A DNA stretch of 13,391 nt from Candidatus Aenigmatarchaeota archaeon (lineage in GTDB: Archaea > Aenigmatarchaeota > Aenigmatarchaeia > QMZP01): contig WAQT01000005.1 of NCBI GenBank assembly GCA_015520105.1, positions 1 to 13,391 on the forward strand, written 5' to 3'. The notes below the pieces were generated by a model. That model was not told the DNA's origin. It saw only the letters and a list, made by a program, of their open reading frames with translations, and searched no databases. Of this stretch, positions 1 through 6,414 are shown in pieces; the first letter of the stretch is position 1, and each line of letters begins with the position of its first letter. The position numbers were made by a program, and so were the translations under genes.

Positions 1-110
1 ATGTCCGCGAAGAAGAGGACGTCCCTTCTTTTGTATAGTTTGAACCTGTTAGCTATGCCGCCTGCGGCTGTTTCCAGTATCCCTCTTCTGAGGGACTCGG
101 AAAGCCTCAT
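1..110 (-). CDS. Unrecognised protein, N-terminal 36 residues only
   Basis: A minus-strand frame opens at ATG 108-110 and stays open to the window edge, giving 36 residues that begin MRLSESLRRGILETAAGG and continue with a basic stretch (FKLYKRRDVLFFAD). The start is chosen because it is the first ATG after an AT-rich promoter with TTTAAATC about 35 bases upstream, which would leave a leader of only a few bases. No clear Shine-Dalgarno precedes it. The rest lies outside the window, so no family can be assigned. The opening looks like an amphipathic, soluble protein rather than a signal peptide. It is divergent from the small gene at 188-301 and probably shares its promoter region. Confidence 0.6.
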   Translation of the reverse strand, partial: MRLSESLRRGILETAAGGIANRFKLYKRRDVLFFAD

Positions 111-187
111 ACCGAAATATGGATTTTTCTTGGTTAAAAAGATTTAAAGGATTTAAAATTTAGCATCAAAAAGCTATCAGGGATTGT
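111..187. promoter_or_regulatory. Divergent promoter region with two TTTAAA boxes
   Basis: This 77-base AT-rich gap lies between two outward-facing starts. It holds two palindromic TTTAAA cores, at about 143-148 and 152-157. The first lies about 35 bases before the minus-strand ATG at 110, the second about 33 bases before the plus-strand ATG at 188. Both distances fit archaeal TATA boxes with very short leaders. Because TTTAAA is self-complementary, either box could serve either direction. This is inference from spacing and composition. Confidence 0.5.
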
Positions 188-301
188 ATGTGCACAAACT
201 GCCTCATTCTCAAGAGAATATTCCGCGTGCTTAAGGATATGGAAAGGGACCTTGAGGAAACAAACAGGGTGCTGGAGAGCATCAAGGAGAGGTTCAGATA
301 A
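188..301 (+). CDS. 37-residue microprotein: Cys pair plus coiled coil
   Basis: ATG 188 to TAA 299-301 encodes 37 residues. The N-terminus is MCTNC, a C-x-x-C pair at residues 2 and 5. The rest is a single charged amphipathic helix with an unbroken heptad pattern: L8, I11, L15, M18, L22, T25, L29, I32 and F36 follow strict 3/4 spacing. This is what a short parallel coiled coil looks like, and such regularity is unlikely by chance in non-coding DNA. A TTTAAA box lies about 31-36 bases upstream. Its last 8 bases overlap the 3' end of the convergent KaiC-like gene. The function is unknown. The Cys pair could bind metal or form a disulfide, and the helix suggests dimerisation or docking on another coiled coil. 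Homology is unverified. Confidence 0.5.
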   Translation: MCTNCLILKRIFRVLKDMERDLEETNRVLESIKERFR

Positions 302-968
302 CCTTTGCCTCGCCTATGTCTATCTTCTTGTCGCTTATTGTCATCTCGTGCGGGACTTTTGGCTCGAAGGATGTGAAGCGCATCTTGTGGACAGTGATGG
401 AGCGGGAAGGCTTCTCTTCCAGCTCAAGGAAGGACAGCTGAACAACGCCGTCGCATTCAAAGGATTCCATGTTTCCGCTGTCAAGCTCATCTCCTGCGGT
501 TTCGCATATTATCATAGAAGATTTCATGTTTCTGAGCTGCTTCAATATCTCAGAGAAATAAACCCTGTAGCTCTTCTGGGTGTCCGCGGACATGAGGAGC
601 TTGTTCACGTTGTCTATCACTATGCGGTCAAGTGACGGGTAGTCGTTCAGAGTCTCAGCGAATCTGTGAAGAGTCACGTTGCTCTGACCGAGTGGTATGT
701 ACTCTACGGCGAGGTTTTTGCCAAGATATTTGTCTATATCGGACAACGAATGTATTCCCTTCGCTGCCCTGATTATGTTGTCTTTCGTCTCGTTGAGGCT
801 CACGTAGCAGCATTTCTCCCCCTTTCTTGCGCCCTCGAGAAGGAAGTTCAGACCGAATATGGTTTTTCCTGTTCCCGGCCCGCCTGAAAGGAGAACGCTC
901 GCGTTCACTGGAAACCCGCCTCCAAGGAGCGAGTCAAGCTTTCTTATTCCTGTTGTTATTCTTTCCAT
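294..968 (-). CDS. KaiC-like RecA-superfamily ATPase, single domain, variant catalytic motif
   Basis: This is a 224-residue single KaiC/RadA-type domain, presumably cytoplasmic. It opens with the family hallmark T-T-G-I-x-x-L-D-x-L-L-G-G-G (residues 5-18), then Walker A GGPGTGKT (29-36), a strand ending CYVSLNET (53-61), Walker B RIVIDN (115-120), and a C-terminal CDGVVQL / KMRFTSF stretch typical of KaiC domains. In KaiC the tandem catalytic glutamates follow the second strand (F-E-E-T). Here the sequence reads L-N-E-T, so the first glutamate is replaced by asparagine and ATP hydrolysis may be weak. The start is placed at ATG 966-968 because GGTGA lies five bases upstream. In-frame TTG 980 and GTG 977 would overlap that site. 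It is the last gene of a four-gene operon and its ribosome site sits inside the end of the preceding gene, which suggests translational coupling. Assignment to the superfamily is secure; the specific role is not. Confidence 0.9.
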   Translation of the reverse strand: MERITTGIRKLDSLLGGGFPVNASVLLSGGPGTGKTIFGLNFLLEGARKGEKCCYVSLNETKDNIIRAAKGIHSLSDIDKYLGKNLAVEYIPLGQSNVTLHRFAETLNDYPSLDRIVIDNVNKLLMSADTQKSYRVYFSEILKQLRNMKSSMIICETAGDELDSGNMESFECDGVVQLSFLELEEKPSRSITVHKMRFTSFEPKVPHEMTISDKKIDIGEAKVI

Positions 969-969
969 A

Positions 970-1293
970 TCAGTCACCAAATTTGGGTATGCCCAGCATC
1001 GACCTTTTGAGCCTTATGAGAAGGAAGACGTCTCCGTCAAGGTTAAACATTCTGTAAGGAACCTTTTTCTCGAGCTCTCCGACTCCGTGCGCTTCCAGAG
1101 CCTTCTTGGGAAGCATTATCCTGTTGCTGTTTCCGAGTTTTCCTGTTGTAAGAGTGGATTTCAGAGAGTTTCCAACAGGAAGGAGGAGGAGATTCTTTGT
1201 GCTCTGTCCAAGAATTCCGTATTCTTCCCTGCTCATTCTCAGCGTGATCACCGCCTCGTTTCCTTGCATTTCTATAGACTGTATTTCAGCCAT
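970..1293 (-). CDS. Small protein with AbrB-like segment, between two KaiC-like genes
   Basis: This gene encodes 107 residues. Residues 1-40 alternate strand-like and helical stretches (EAVITLRMSREEYGIL, then NLLLLPVG). Residues 51-71 read GKLGNSNRIMLPKKALEAHG, which closely follows the pattern of SpoVT/AbrB swapped-hairpin domains (a Lys/Arg-x-Gly-Asn-Ser motif, then I-x-L/I-P-K-x-h). A strand pair DGDVFLLIRL (86-95) follows, as the second half of such a fold would require. If the likeness is real, the protein is probably a dimeric DNA-binding or antitoxin-like regulator. It may instead be a conserved archaeal protein of unknown function that only shares the pattern. GGAGA nine bases before ATG 1293 supports the start. 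It follows the upstream KaiC-like gene by 38 bases and its stop lies at the ribosome site of the next gene. Confidence 0.75.
   Translation of the reverse strand: MAEIQSIEMQGNEAVITLRMSREEYGILGQSTKNLLLLPVGNSLKSTLTTGKLGNSNRIMLPKKALEAHGVGELEKKVPYRMFNLDGDVFLLIRLKRSMLGIPKFGD
974..978 (-). promoter_or_regulatory. GGTGA ribosome binding site that sets the start at 968
   Basis: On the minus strand GGTGA ends five bases before ATG 968. It lies within the last codons of the upstream gene, whose TGA stop is at 970-972. This spacing favours ATG 968 over the in-frame TTG (980) and GTG (977) and implies translational coupling. Confidence 0.7.
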
Positions 1294-1331
1294 GATTATA
1301 TTTCTCCATGTAAAATATAAACGTTTGCAGG
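1294..1331 (-). promoter_or_regulatory. Intra-operon gap with Shine-Dalgarno and a possible TATA box
   Basis: This 38-base gap holds GGAGA at 1303-1307, a good ribosome site for the gene starting at 1293. It also holds an AT-rich TTTATATTTTA stretch at 1311-1321, centred about 23 bases before that ATG. The latter could be a secondary internal promoter that uncouples the last two genes from the rest of the operon. The evidence is composition and spacing only. Confidence 0.35.
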
Positions 1332-2180
1332 CTATTCAATATTTATCAGCACTTCCTGTTCCGGATAGACCTCTATTCCCCTTTCGCCTACAATCTGCAT
1401 TGCAACAAGCGACCTTTTGTGCTGGGCCCCTCTCATTTTGAGAATCTCTATCGCCCTCTCGCGCACGTCTCCCTTCCGTAGGTTGTACAGAACTATCACT
1501 CCGTCAGCAAGGAACTCCTCCACTCCTGTGGGGCTGAACGTTCTTGGAACCTGTTCGGTTTCTGTTATCAGGAAGCTTGTTGCCCCTATCTCCTCGAAAT
1601 ACCTGAAGAGCTGCTCTATGTAGGTTCTGTAATTTAACGGGTGGCCCGCAAACACAGAAGCTATCGAACTCAGGGAATCCACCACTATAACATCGGGAGA
1701 AAAGTTTTTCGGTATGATGACAGGCTTGACGTCGATATAGAGCTCTCCCCTGCTCTTTGCAAGAAGCGCCTCTATCGACCTTGACACTTCAAAGGAGCTG
1801 AACCTTTTTATAAGAAGCCTTCCTTTCTTCTCCAGAGGCTTCGGGTCAAAACCAAAGTCTTCCATGTGCTCTCTAAGCCTGTTTTCATGCTCTTCGAATG
1901 ACATGAAAAGGCATTTCTTTCCCCTCTTTGCTGCGTTGGATATTATGTGAAGGCAGAGTATGGTCTTGCCCGAGCCGCTTCCTCCTGCCACTATCACCCT
2001 CGAGCCTTCGGGTATTCCGAACTCGAAAAGGCTGTCCAGTCCTTCTATTCCTGTGGTGAAATACCTTCTTCTCGGCTTCTTTCTGGCATGCCGGACAGCT
2101 TTCTCCACAGACTGCTTTATTCCCTTCACATCAAACACTGTGCCGGATGCGGCTCCTTGCGGCTTGGATGTTTCTTCCAT
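1332..2180 (-). CDS. KaiC-like RecA-superfamily ATPase, canonical motifs
   Basis: This 282-residue protein has a basic N-terminal extension of about 40 residues (KKPRRR at 34-39) followed by one complete KaiC domain. The motifs are T-T-G-I-E-G-L-D (42-49), Walker A GGSGSGKT (66-73), the catalytic glutamate pair in SFEEH (94-98), Walker B VIVVDSLSS (164-172), LADGVIVLY, and the closing K-M-R-G-A-Q-H with G-I-E-V-Y-P that is typical of the family. All residues expected for ATP binding and hydrolysis are present, so it should be the active ATPase of the locus. KaiC-like archaeal proteins of this type act in signalling or drive membrane-bound machines such as the archaellum. No kaiA/kaiB-like gene is seen, so a circadian role is not implied. 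It starts three bases after the stop of the giant surface-protein gene, with an AGGTAA site overlapping that stop, so the two are translationally coupled. This ties the ATPase to the membrane protein. Confidence 0.95.
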   Translation of the reverse strand: MEETSKPQGAASGTVFDVKGIKQSVEKAVRHARKKPRRRYFTTGIEGLDSLFEFGIPEGSRVIVAGGSGSGKTILCLHIISNAAKRGKKCLFMSFEEHENRLREHMEDFGFDPKPLEKKGRLLIKRFSSFEVSRSIEALLAKSRGELYIDVKPVIIPKNFSPDVIVVDSLSSIASVFAGHPLNYRTYIEQLFRYFEEIGATSFLITETEQVPRTFSPTGVEEFLADGVIVLYNLRKGDVRERAIEILKMRGAQHKRSLVAMQIVGERGIEVYPEQEVLINIE

Positions 2181-2183
2181 AAC

Positions 2184-5100
2184 TTACCTTTTATATGTTT
2201 TCTGCTGCGCCTTATTAAATGTGGCCTCAATCGCCAGCCTCTTTTTCTGAACACGCATCATTGCCTGCCTGTAGCGTTCCATCATTCTTTCATAATCATG
2301 TTTTGAAATGCTCATCTCCTCGAAATATTGTTTCTGCAGCCTTTTTATCGATTCCGCAAAAGAGCGCTCTTTCCTTTTGAGGTTTCTTATAACGCGTGCG
2401 GTCGTTCTCCTTTTCGAGACCCTGCGCATCAGGAACAGAAACGCAACCAGAGAGGCGCAGAACGCAGCAAGGATATGCCAGCTGTATGCAAGGTTGTTTG
2501 CAAGCATCTCAAAATAGTCCGGAGTTGATGATTGCCTGATTTCATCTACCCTTCTGCTTGCCTCTTCAAGAAACCTTCTTGTCTCGGGGAAGTCCTCTCT
2601 TGAGAATGCATCAAGCGCCCTTTCAAATGACTCTCTTGCTCTTGACATATTGAATCCTGCCGACTCCGCAAGGTATATCTCTGCTTCTATATCGTCTATT
2701 GCCCTGCTGAGGGAGAGACCTTCCCTCTTTATGTCCATGACTTTTTTTGCAAACTCTTCCGCAGCCGCATAGTGCCCAAGAGCGAACAGCTCCTTTGCCT
2801 CGTTGAGCGTGTCGTTCGCATAGGTTTTTCCGTATCTGATTGCAGCAAGCTCTTTCTCCGCGCGCGTTATAGCGTCGCGGGCTGAGGACTGGTCTTCTGA
2901 ATACGCTGATGCAAGCGGAATTGAGAGCGCCAGCACGAGCAGAACAGCGACCGCAAGAACCGGTCTTCTCTTTCCCCGTTCTTTATCTATTAGCGAGGAC
3001 ACGTAATCAAGCTCGGAGAGGAGGCTGTTCAGAAGCCTTTCATAAATAGTTTTTCCGAATTTTCCGGCCCCAAAGTAGTCTGACTGGAGTTTTCCTATCC
3101 TGCGTTTTATATTCCTTTTCTCCTTCTCAAGGATGCTTATCCGGTCTCCTTTATGAAGAAGCGTCTTCATTCTTATTGCGGCCTGCACCCTTCTTCTGGC
3201 GGTTTCAGCAAGGTCTTTCTCAAGCCCTGTTATCCTGCTGGAATATTCCTCCTTGCTGATAGCCCTTCTGGCATAGAACTCTGTCTGGGCTTTGCGAACA
3301 AGCTCTATTATGCCTCTCTCCTCAGCCTCCAGCCTTTTTATTCTTGCTGAAAGAACAGCCAGCATTGCCTTCTTTCTGAACCATAGCGAAAAAAGCAGCG
3401 CTGCTGTTATGACGGAGAGAATAGCGAGAAAATTGCTTTTCACGAAAAAGAGCGTTTCAGCAACAGCCCTTGCCTCTGAATCGTATGCATGCATTGCAGC
3501 AAGCGCCCTTTCAGACGCTCTTTCAAAATCTCCCCTCGAGAAGGCGGAAACTGCGAGGGATGCAAACATCTCTGCCCTCAAAGGCTTCAGGCCGAGAGAT
3601 TTTGCGAAAGATATTTCGGATAGCGACCTGTTTATAAGCTCACGCGCTTTCTGCGCCTCTTCCATGCGTTTCTCAAGCGTTTCCAAAAGGGAACGAGCCT
3701 CGTCCTTCCTTGACTCGTTTGCGTATCTTTCTATCCTTTCCGCAAGCTCTTCCAGGGAGGCTGTGTCTGCGCCCATACTGCTTATTTCATCTATTATTGC
3801 GCGCGCTTCTGCGGAGAAGTTCTGCGTGAAATTGGTGCTGCTGCCTATGACCAGAAGCGCTGTGGTGCTGTTGCTTATCAGCGTCTTGTTGGGAAGGAGA
3901 GCGTAAGAGGCGTAAGCGCTTGCTCTTATATTCAGGTTTCTTGCTCCGTAAGAAAGGTAGTCCGGAATATCCATGCTGACAATAAACGGCTTTTTCTGTC
4001 CATAGGAAAGGTTCAGCTGAGAAGGCCTGATGGTTGTGAGAGAGAGCGGATAACCGGACATCGTAAGAGTGACATTCTGCAGAAGGGTGTTTTTGGACGG
4101 GTTGCTCACAAACACAGTGAACCGAGCAGGAACTCCCCTCACAGCTTCAATCCTTTCAGGAGAGAACACATTCATCGCGTATTCTATCACAACGAATCCG
4201 CTGCCGGACACAACAGACGTTGACGTTCCCTGCGACGGAACGGAACAGTCAGAATCGCTTACATAGCTGCACCCGCTTCCGCACACGCCGTCATCGCTGC
4301 TGCACACCACAGAAACCTTTATTGACGCGTTTGCCGAGGCGTTCTCGTTGGAAGAGGAATTGGCATAAACGTATGAGACGCCCGCAGCTGCGGTGCTTCC
4401 AAGGTTGACAGAAACGTTGTTCCATGTAACAGAGCCGTTTGTCATGTTTCCAGCAAAGAGCGTGAGGTTTCCCCAAGAGACGCTCCATCCGGAAGGGAAC
4501 GTCCAGTTTATCCAGACGCTGGAAGCGGTCTCGTTTCCTATGTTTCTCACCCTGACGCTGTAGTTTATTCCCGAAGTGCTCTGCTCCACTATGTTATCGT
4601 ATTCTGCAACAGTCATTGTAAGATACGGTCCGCCCCAGTATGACACGATTGTGGCATTGATGTACGCGAGGGAAGGATTTGCCGACTCCGAAGTCGCGTT
4701 CACTGTTATAAGAACAGGGTATTCTCCGGGCTCTCCCGGGGCTGTGACGTTCACTCCGATATATACGACATCCTTTGCCGCTATGTCAAAGCTGTCTGGG
4801 TTTGAGATATTGAAGAACGTGTTCTGGAAATCGGATGATATCCGGAAGTTTAGGGGATAGTCCCCTGTATTGTTTATCGCAATGGTTCCTATGCTTTCTG
4901 TGGAGCCGAAGTATATGAAATGTTCGCCCATGTTTGCAGGGGACGAATGCCATGAATAGTCATATTGGGCTGTGATGTTCATTTCCTCGGAATATCCGGA
5001 ATGGCCAAGGGTGTCGTTTGACCATATTCTGTAATACCATGTATCAGGCGGAGAGGCAAGGGTGAAGTTTGCTCTCCATTCATCCGGAGAGGAATTGGTC

Positions 5101-6302
5101 ATTGTGAGGTTGGTCCAGGAGGATATCCCTGACCTCTTGTACTGAAAGACCGCTGTGTGCACTCCGCTCGCATCAGTGATATTGGCTGTTACGTTTACGC
5201 TCACTCCGGGGTCAACGTCGTCTGTTGAGTTTGGAGAAAGGATTATGGAATTTACGGAAGGAGGAGAATAAGAATCCACATAAAACGTTCTGTTCTGGTA
5301 TGACCAGTTGGAGCCGCCGTCTATTGCGTAGGACAGGCAGTTCCATATGTAGGTTCCGTCAGGTATCCCTGATATTGTCCAGTTGGCGCTTACGTTCTTG
5401 TAGGAGAAGAAGCTCTGGTATGTCTGATTTATCTGGCTTCCTGTTTTCTTTGAGTTGGATATCCTGAACTCGTCTATGGTTGAGTTGATCTGCTTTGTTC
5501 CGTCCTTGTAGCTTCCCAGATACATATAGTTTGACATTGCACCCATATAGACAAGGTCCTGTATATTGTACGTGTTGGATGCGTTGCTTCCGTCAACAAA
5601 AAGGTCCATCCAGTCCCAGTCGTTCCCGCCGCCGGTTATAGTGTTCCATTCCGCAACAAGGTAATGCCAGCTTCCGTTCTCCCAGTCCGATATGTTCCTT
5701 GTAACAGTGTTTGGCGTCTCGTATTCGTTGTATATCCTGAAGTAGAGAGTTCCGCCGGATATCCACAGCCGGATTTCGTTGTTGTTGAACACGCTGTCGT
5801 CTCCAGCAATGAATATCCATCTCTCTTCTGTCAGGTTGGACGGAGACCTCAGCCAGAGCTCGAGCGTGCCCTCGCTTATGTCAATGTTGTTAGCTATAGG
5901 AAAGGAGACCTTATCGTTCCCGTCTATATGGATGCCCTCTCCTATTACAGCCCGCTCGAACGAAGTGCCTGTGTGGTTTGCGGTCTCATCGCTGCACGCA
6001 TACTCTCCGTTGAAATGGCAGAGCAGAAGCGTTGCGCTGTCTTCTGCAAGCTGCCCGAAATACAAAGTGCTGTTCAGGGAGAAGCTTCCGTTGATGTTGT
6101 GATAAAGCGAAATGCTTGTTATCGAGGAATTTGTGCTTGCGTTGCACATGAACGTGATGCTCGGATTCTGGGAAACATTAGCCTGCTGTGGAGATATGAG
6201 GAAGACATTCACAAAGAATCCGGTAGTGCTGAAGACAGAAAGCGTTGCCAGTACAAAGACTGCAGCAAAAAACACGAGAACGCGCGTTCTTGCTGGAAGC
6301 AT
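2184..6302 (-). CDS. Giant surface protein: LamG-like and Ig/NEW3-like ectodomain, three membrane segments, duplicated stalk-hairpin module
   Basis: 1372 residues. An N-terminal hydrophobic signal (about 8-35) precedes a concanavalin/LamG-like domain (about 88-295), Ig-like domains and NEW3-like repeats rich in N-x-S/T sequons. A four-Cys insert, C-x6-C-x3-C-x7-C, sits at 667-686. A charged helical stalk (829-955) leads into membrane helix 1 (957-977), then a basic cytoplasmic coiled-coil region (about 980-1110). Segment 2 (1114-1135) looks exactly like a signal peptide: GKRRP, a Val/Leu/Ala core, then ASA. A second outside helical stalk (1136-1272), membrane helix 3 (about 1274-1294) and a cytoplasmic tail follow. 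The out/in/out/in topology is self-consistent. Stalk, membrane helix and tail are a diverged duplication of each other. The start ATG 6302 lacks a Shine-Dalgarno, but a TATA-like box is centred about 26 bases upstream, so the mRNA is probably leaderless. It likely acts as an envelope adhesin or sensor anchored above the KaiC-like ATPases encoded next. Confidence 0.9.
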   Translation of the reverse strand: MLPARTRVLVFFAAVFVLATLSVFSTTGFFVNVFLISPQQANVSQNPSITFMCNASTNSSITSISLYHNINGSFSLNSTLYFGQLAEDSATLLLCHFNGEYACSDETANHTGTSFERAVIGEGIHIDGNDKVSFPIANNIDISEGTLELWLRSPSNLTEERWIFIAGDDSVFNNNEIRLWISGGTLYFRIYNEYETPNTVTRNISDWENGSWHYLVAEWNTITGGGNDWDWMDLFVDGSNASNTYNIQDLVYMGAMSNYMYLGSYKDGTKQINSTIDEFRISNSKKTGSQINQTYQSFFSYKNVSANWTISGIPDGTYIWNCLSYAIDGGSNWSYQNRTFYVDSYSPPSVNSIILSPNSTDDVDPGVSVNVTANITDASGVHTAVFQYKRSGISSWTNLTMTNSSPDEWRANFTLASPPDTWYYRIWSNDTLGHSGYSEEMNITAQYDYSWHSSPANMGEHFIYFGSTESIGTIAINNTGDYPLNFRISSDFQNTFFNISNPDSFDIAAKDVVYIGVNVTAPGEPGEYPVLITVNATSESANPSLAYINATIVSYWGGPYLTMTVAEYDNIVEQSTSGINYSVRVRNIGNETASSVWINWTFPSGWSVSWGNLTLFAGNMTNGSVTWNNVSVNLGSTAAAGVSYVYANSSSNENASANASIKVSVVCSSDDGVCGSGCSYVSDSDCSVPSQGTSTSVVSGSGFVVIEYAMNVFSPERIEAVRGVPARFTVFVSNPSKNTLLQNVTLTMSGYPLSLTTIRPSQLNLSYGQKKPFIVSMDIPDYLSYGARNLNIRASAYASYALLPNKTLISNSTTALLVIGSSTNFTQNFSAEARAIIDEISSMGADTASLEELAERIERYANESRKDEARSLLETLEKRMEEAQKARELINRSLSEISFAKSLGLKPLRAEMFASLAVSAFSRGDFERASERALAAMHAYDSEARAVAETLFFVKSNFLAILSVITAALLFSLWFRKKAMLAVLSARIKRLEAEERGIIELVRKAQTEFYARRAISKEEYSSRITGLEKDLAETARRRVQAAIRMKTLLHKGDRISILEKEKRNIKRRIGKLQSDYFGAGKFGKTIYERLLNSLLSELDYVSSLIDKERGKRRPVLAVAVLLVLALSIPLASAYSEDQSSARDAITRAEKELAAIRYGKTYANDTLNEAKELFALGHYAAAEEFAKKVMDIKREGLSLSRAIDDIEAEIYLAESAGFNMSRARESFERALDAFSREDFPETRRFLEEASRRVDEIRQSSTPDYFEMLANNLAYSWHILAAFCASLVAFLFLMRRVSKRRTTARVIRNLKRKERSFAESIKRLQKQYFEEMSISKHDYERMMERYRQAMMRVQKKRLAIEATFNKAQQKTYKR
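2187..2963 (-). repeat. Second copy of stalk-membrane-hairpin module, with internal signal-like segment
   Basis: This stretch encodes residues about 1114-1372. It begins with a signal-peptide-like hydrophobic segment, then extracellular helices containing EIYLAESAGFN (from residue 1208) and AFSREDFPET, membrane helix 3, and a tail with the turn SISKHDY (I at 1332). The order and spacing to the membrane (about 60-65 residues) match the first copy, so this is a protein-level duplication. The DNA has diverged. Confidence 0.75.
2973..3818 (-). repeat. First copy of stalk-membrane-hairpin module
   Basis: This stretch encodes residues about 829-1110 of the giant surface protein: charged extracellular helices, membrane helix 1 and two cytoplasmic helical hairpins. 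The outer part contains EISFAKSLGLK (from residue 896) and AFSRGDFERA shortly before the membrane. Matching phrases occur 312 residues later in the second copy. The hairpins carry the turns AISKEEY (I at 1015) and KFGKTIY (F at 1082). Confidence 0.75.
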
Positions 6303-6414
6303 ATTAAATTATGGTTCGCCCGCTATAAATTTAATAAAAACCGTGCATGTTTAAACAGAGTCTGATTTCGTTGCAGTTTTTTAAGACAGGAAAATAATAA
6401 TTCATTGTGAACGA
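6303..6414. promoter_or_regulatory. Divergent promoter region between surface-protein operon and sulfatase operon
   Basis: This 112-base gap separates two outward-facing operons. For the minus strand, TTTATTAAATTTATAG at 6324-6339 is centred about 26 bases before ATG 6302, the distance expected if transcription starts at the ATG itself. For the plus strand, TTTTTTAAG at about 6377-6385 lies about 34 bases before ATG 6415, and GTGA at 6407-6410 is a modest ribosome site. Another TTTAAA occurs at 6350-6355. The arrangement would allow co-regulation of both operons from one control region. Confidence 0.55.

Noticed and set aside
166..170. A-run that would be a T-tract terminator for the minus-strand ATPase operon
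   Set aside because: It is only five bases, about 125 bases beyond the operon stop, and lies within the divergent promoter region, so composition explains it.
252..635. Plus-strand frame of 127 codons over the second KaiC-like gene
   Set aside because: It overlaps a well-supported ATPase gene, has no domain, and its start lies inside the better-supported microprotein frame.
978..980. TTG as the start of the second KaiC-like protein
   Set aside because: TTG is a rare start and overlaps the GGTGA site that is correctly spaced for ATG 968, where the normal N-terminus of the domain begins.
1332..2180. A circadian clock kaiC
   Set aside because: Only one KaiC domain is present per protein, and no kaiA- or kaiB-like gene is nearby; archaeal single-domain KaiC-like proteins have other roles.
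3292..3906. Long plus-strand open frame of 204 codons inside the giant surface-protein gene
   Set aside because: It lies opposite the charged helical stalk and coil region. Low-complexity Ser/Ala/Leu content is what antisense of Glu/Lys/Arg codons gives, and the minus-strand frame has clear domains.
5664..6365. Plus-strand open frame of 233 codons opposite the LamG-like domain
   Set aside because: It has no recognisable domain, runs through the leaderless start and promoter of the opposite gene, and is explained by codon bias of the minus-strand gene.
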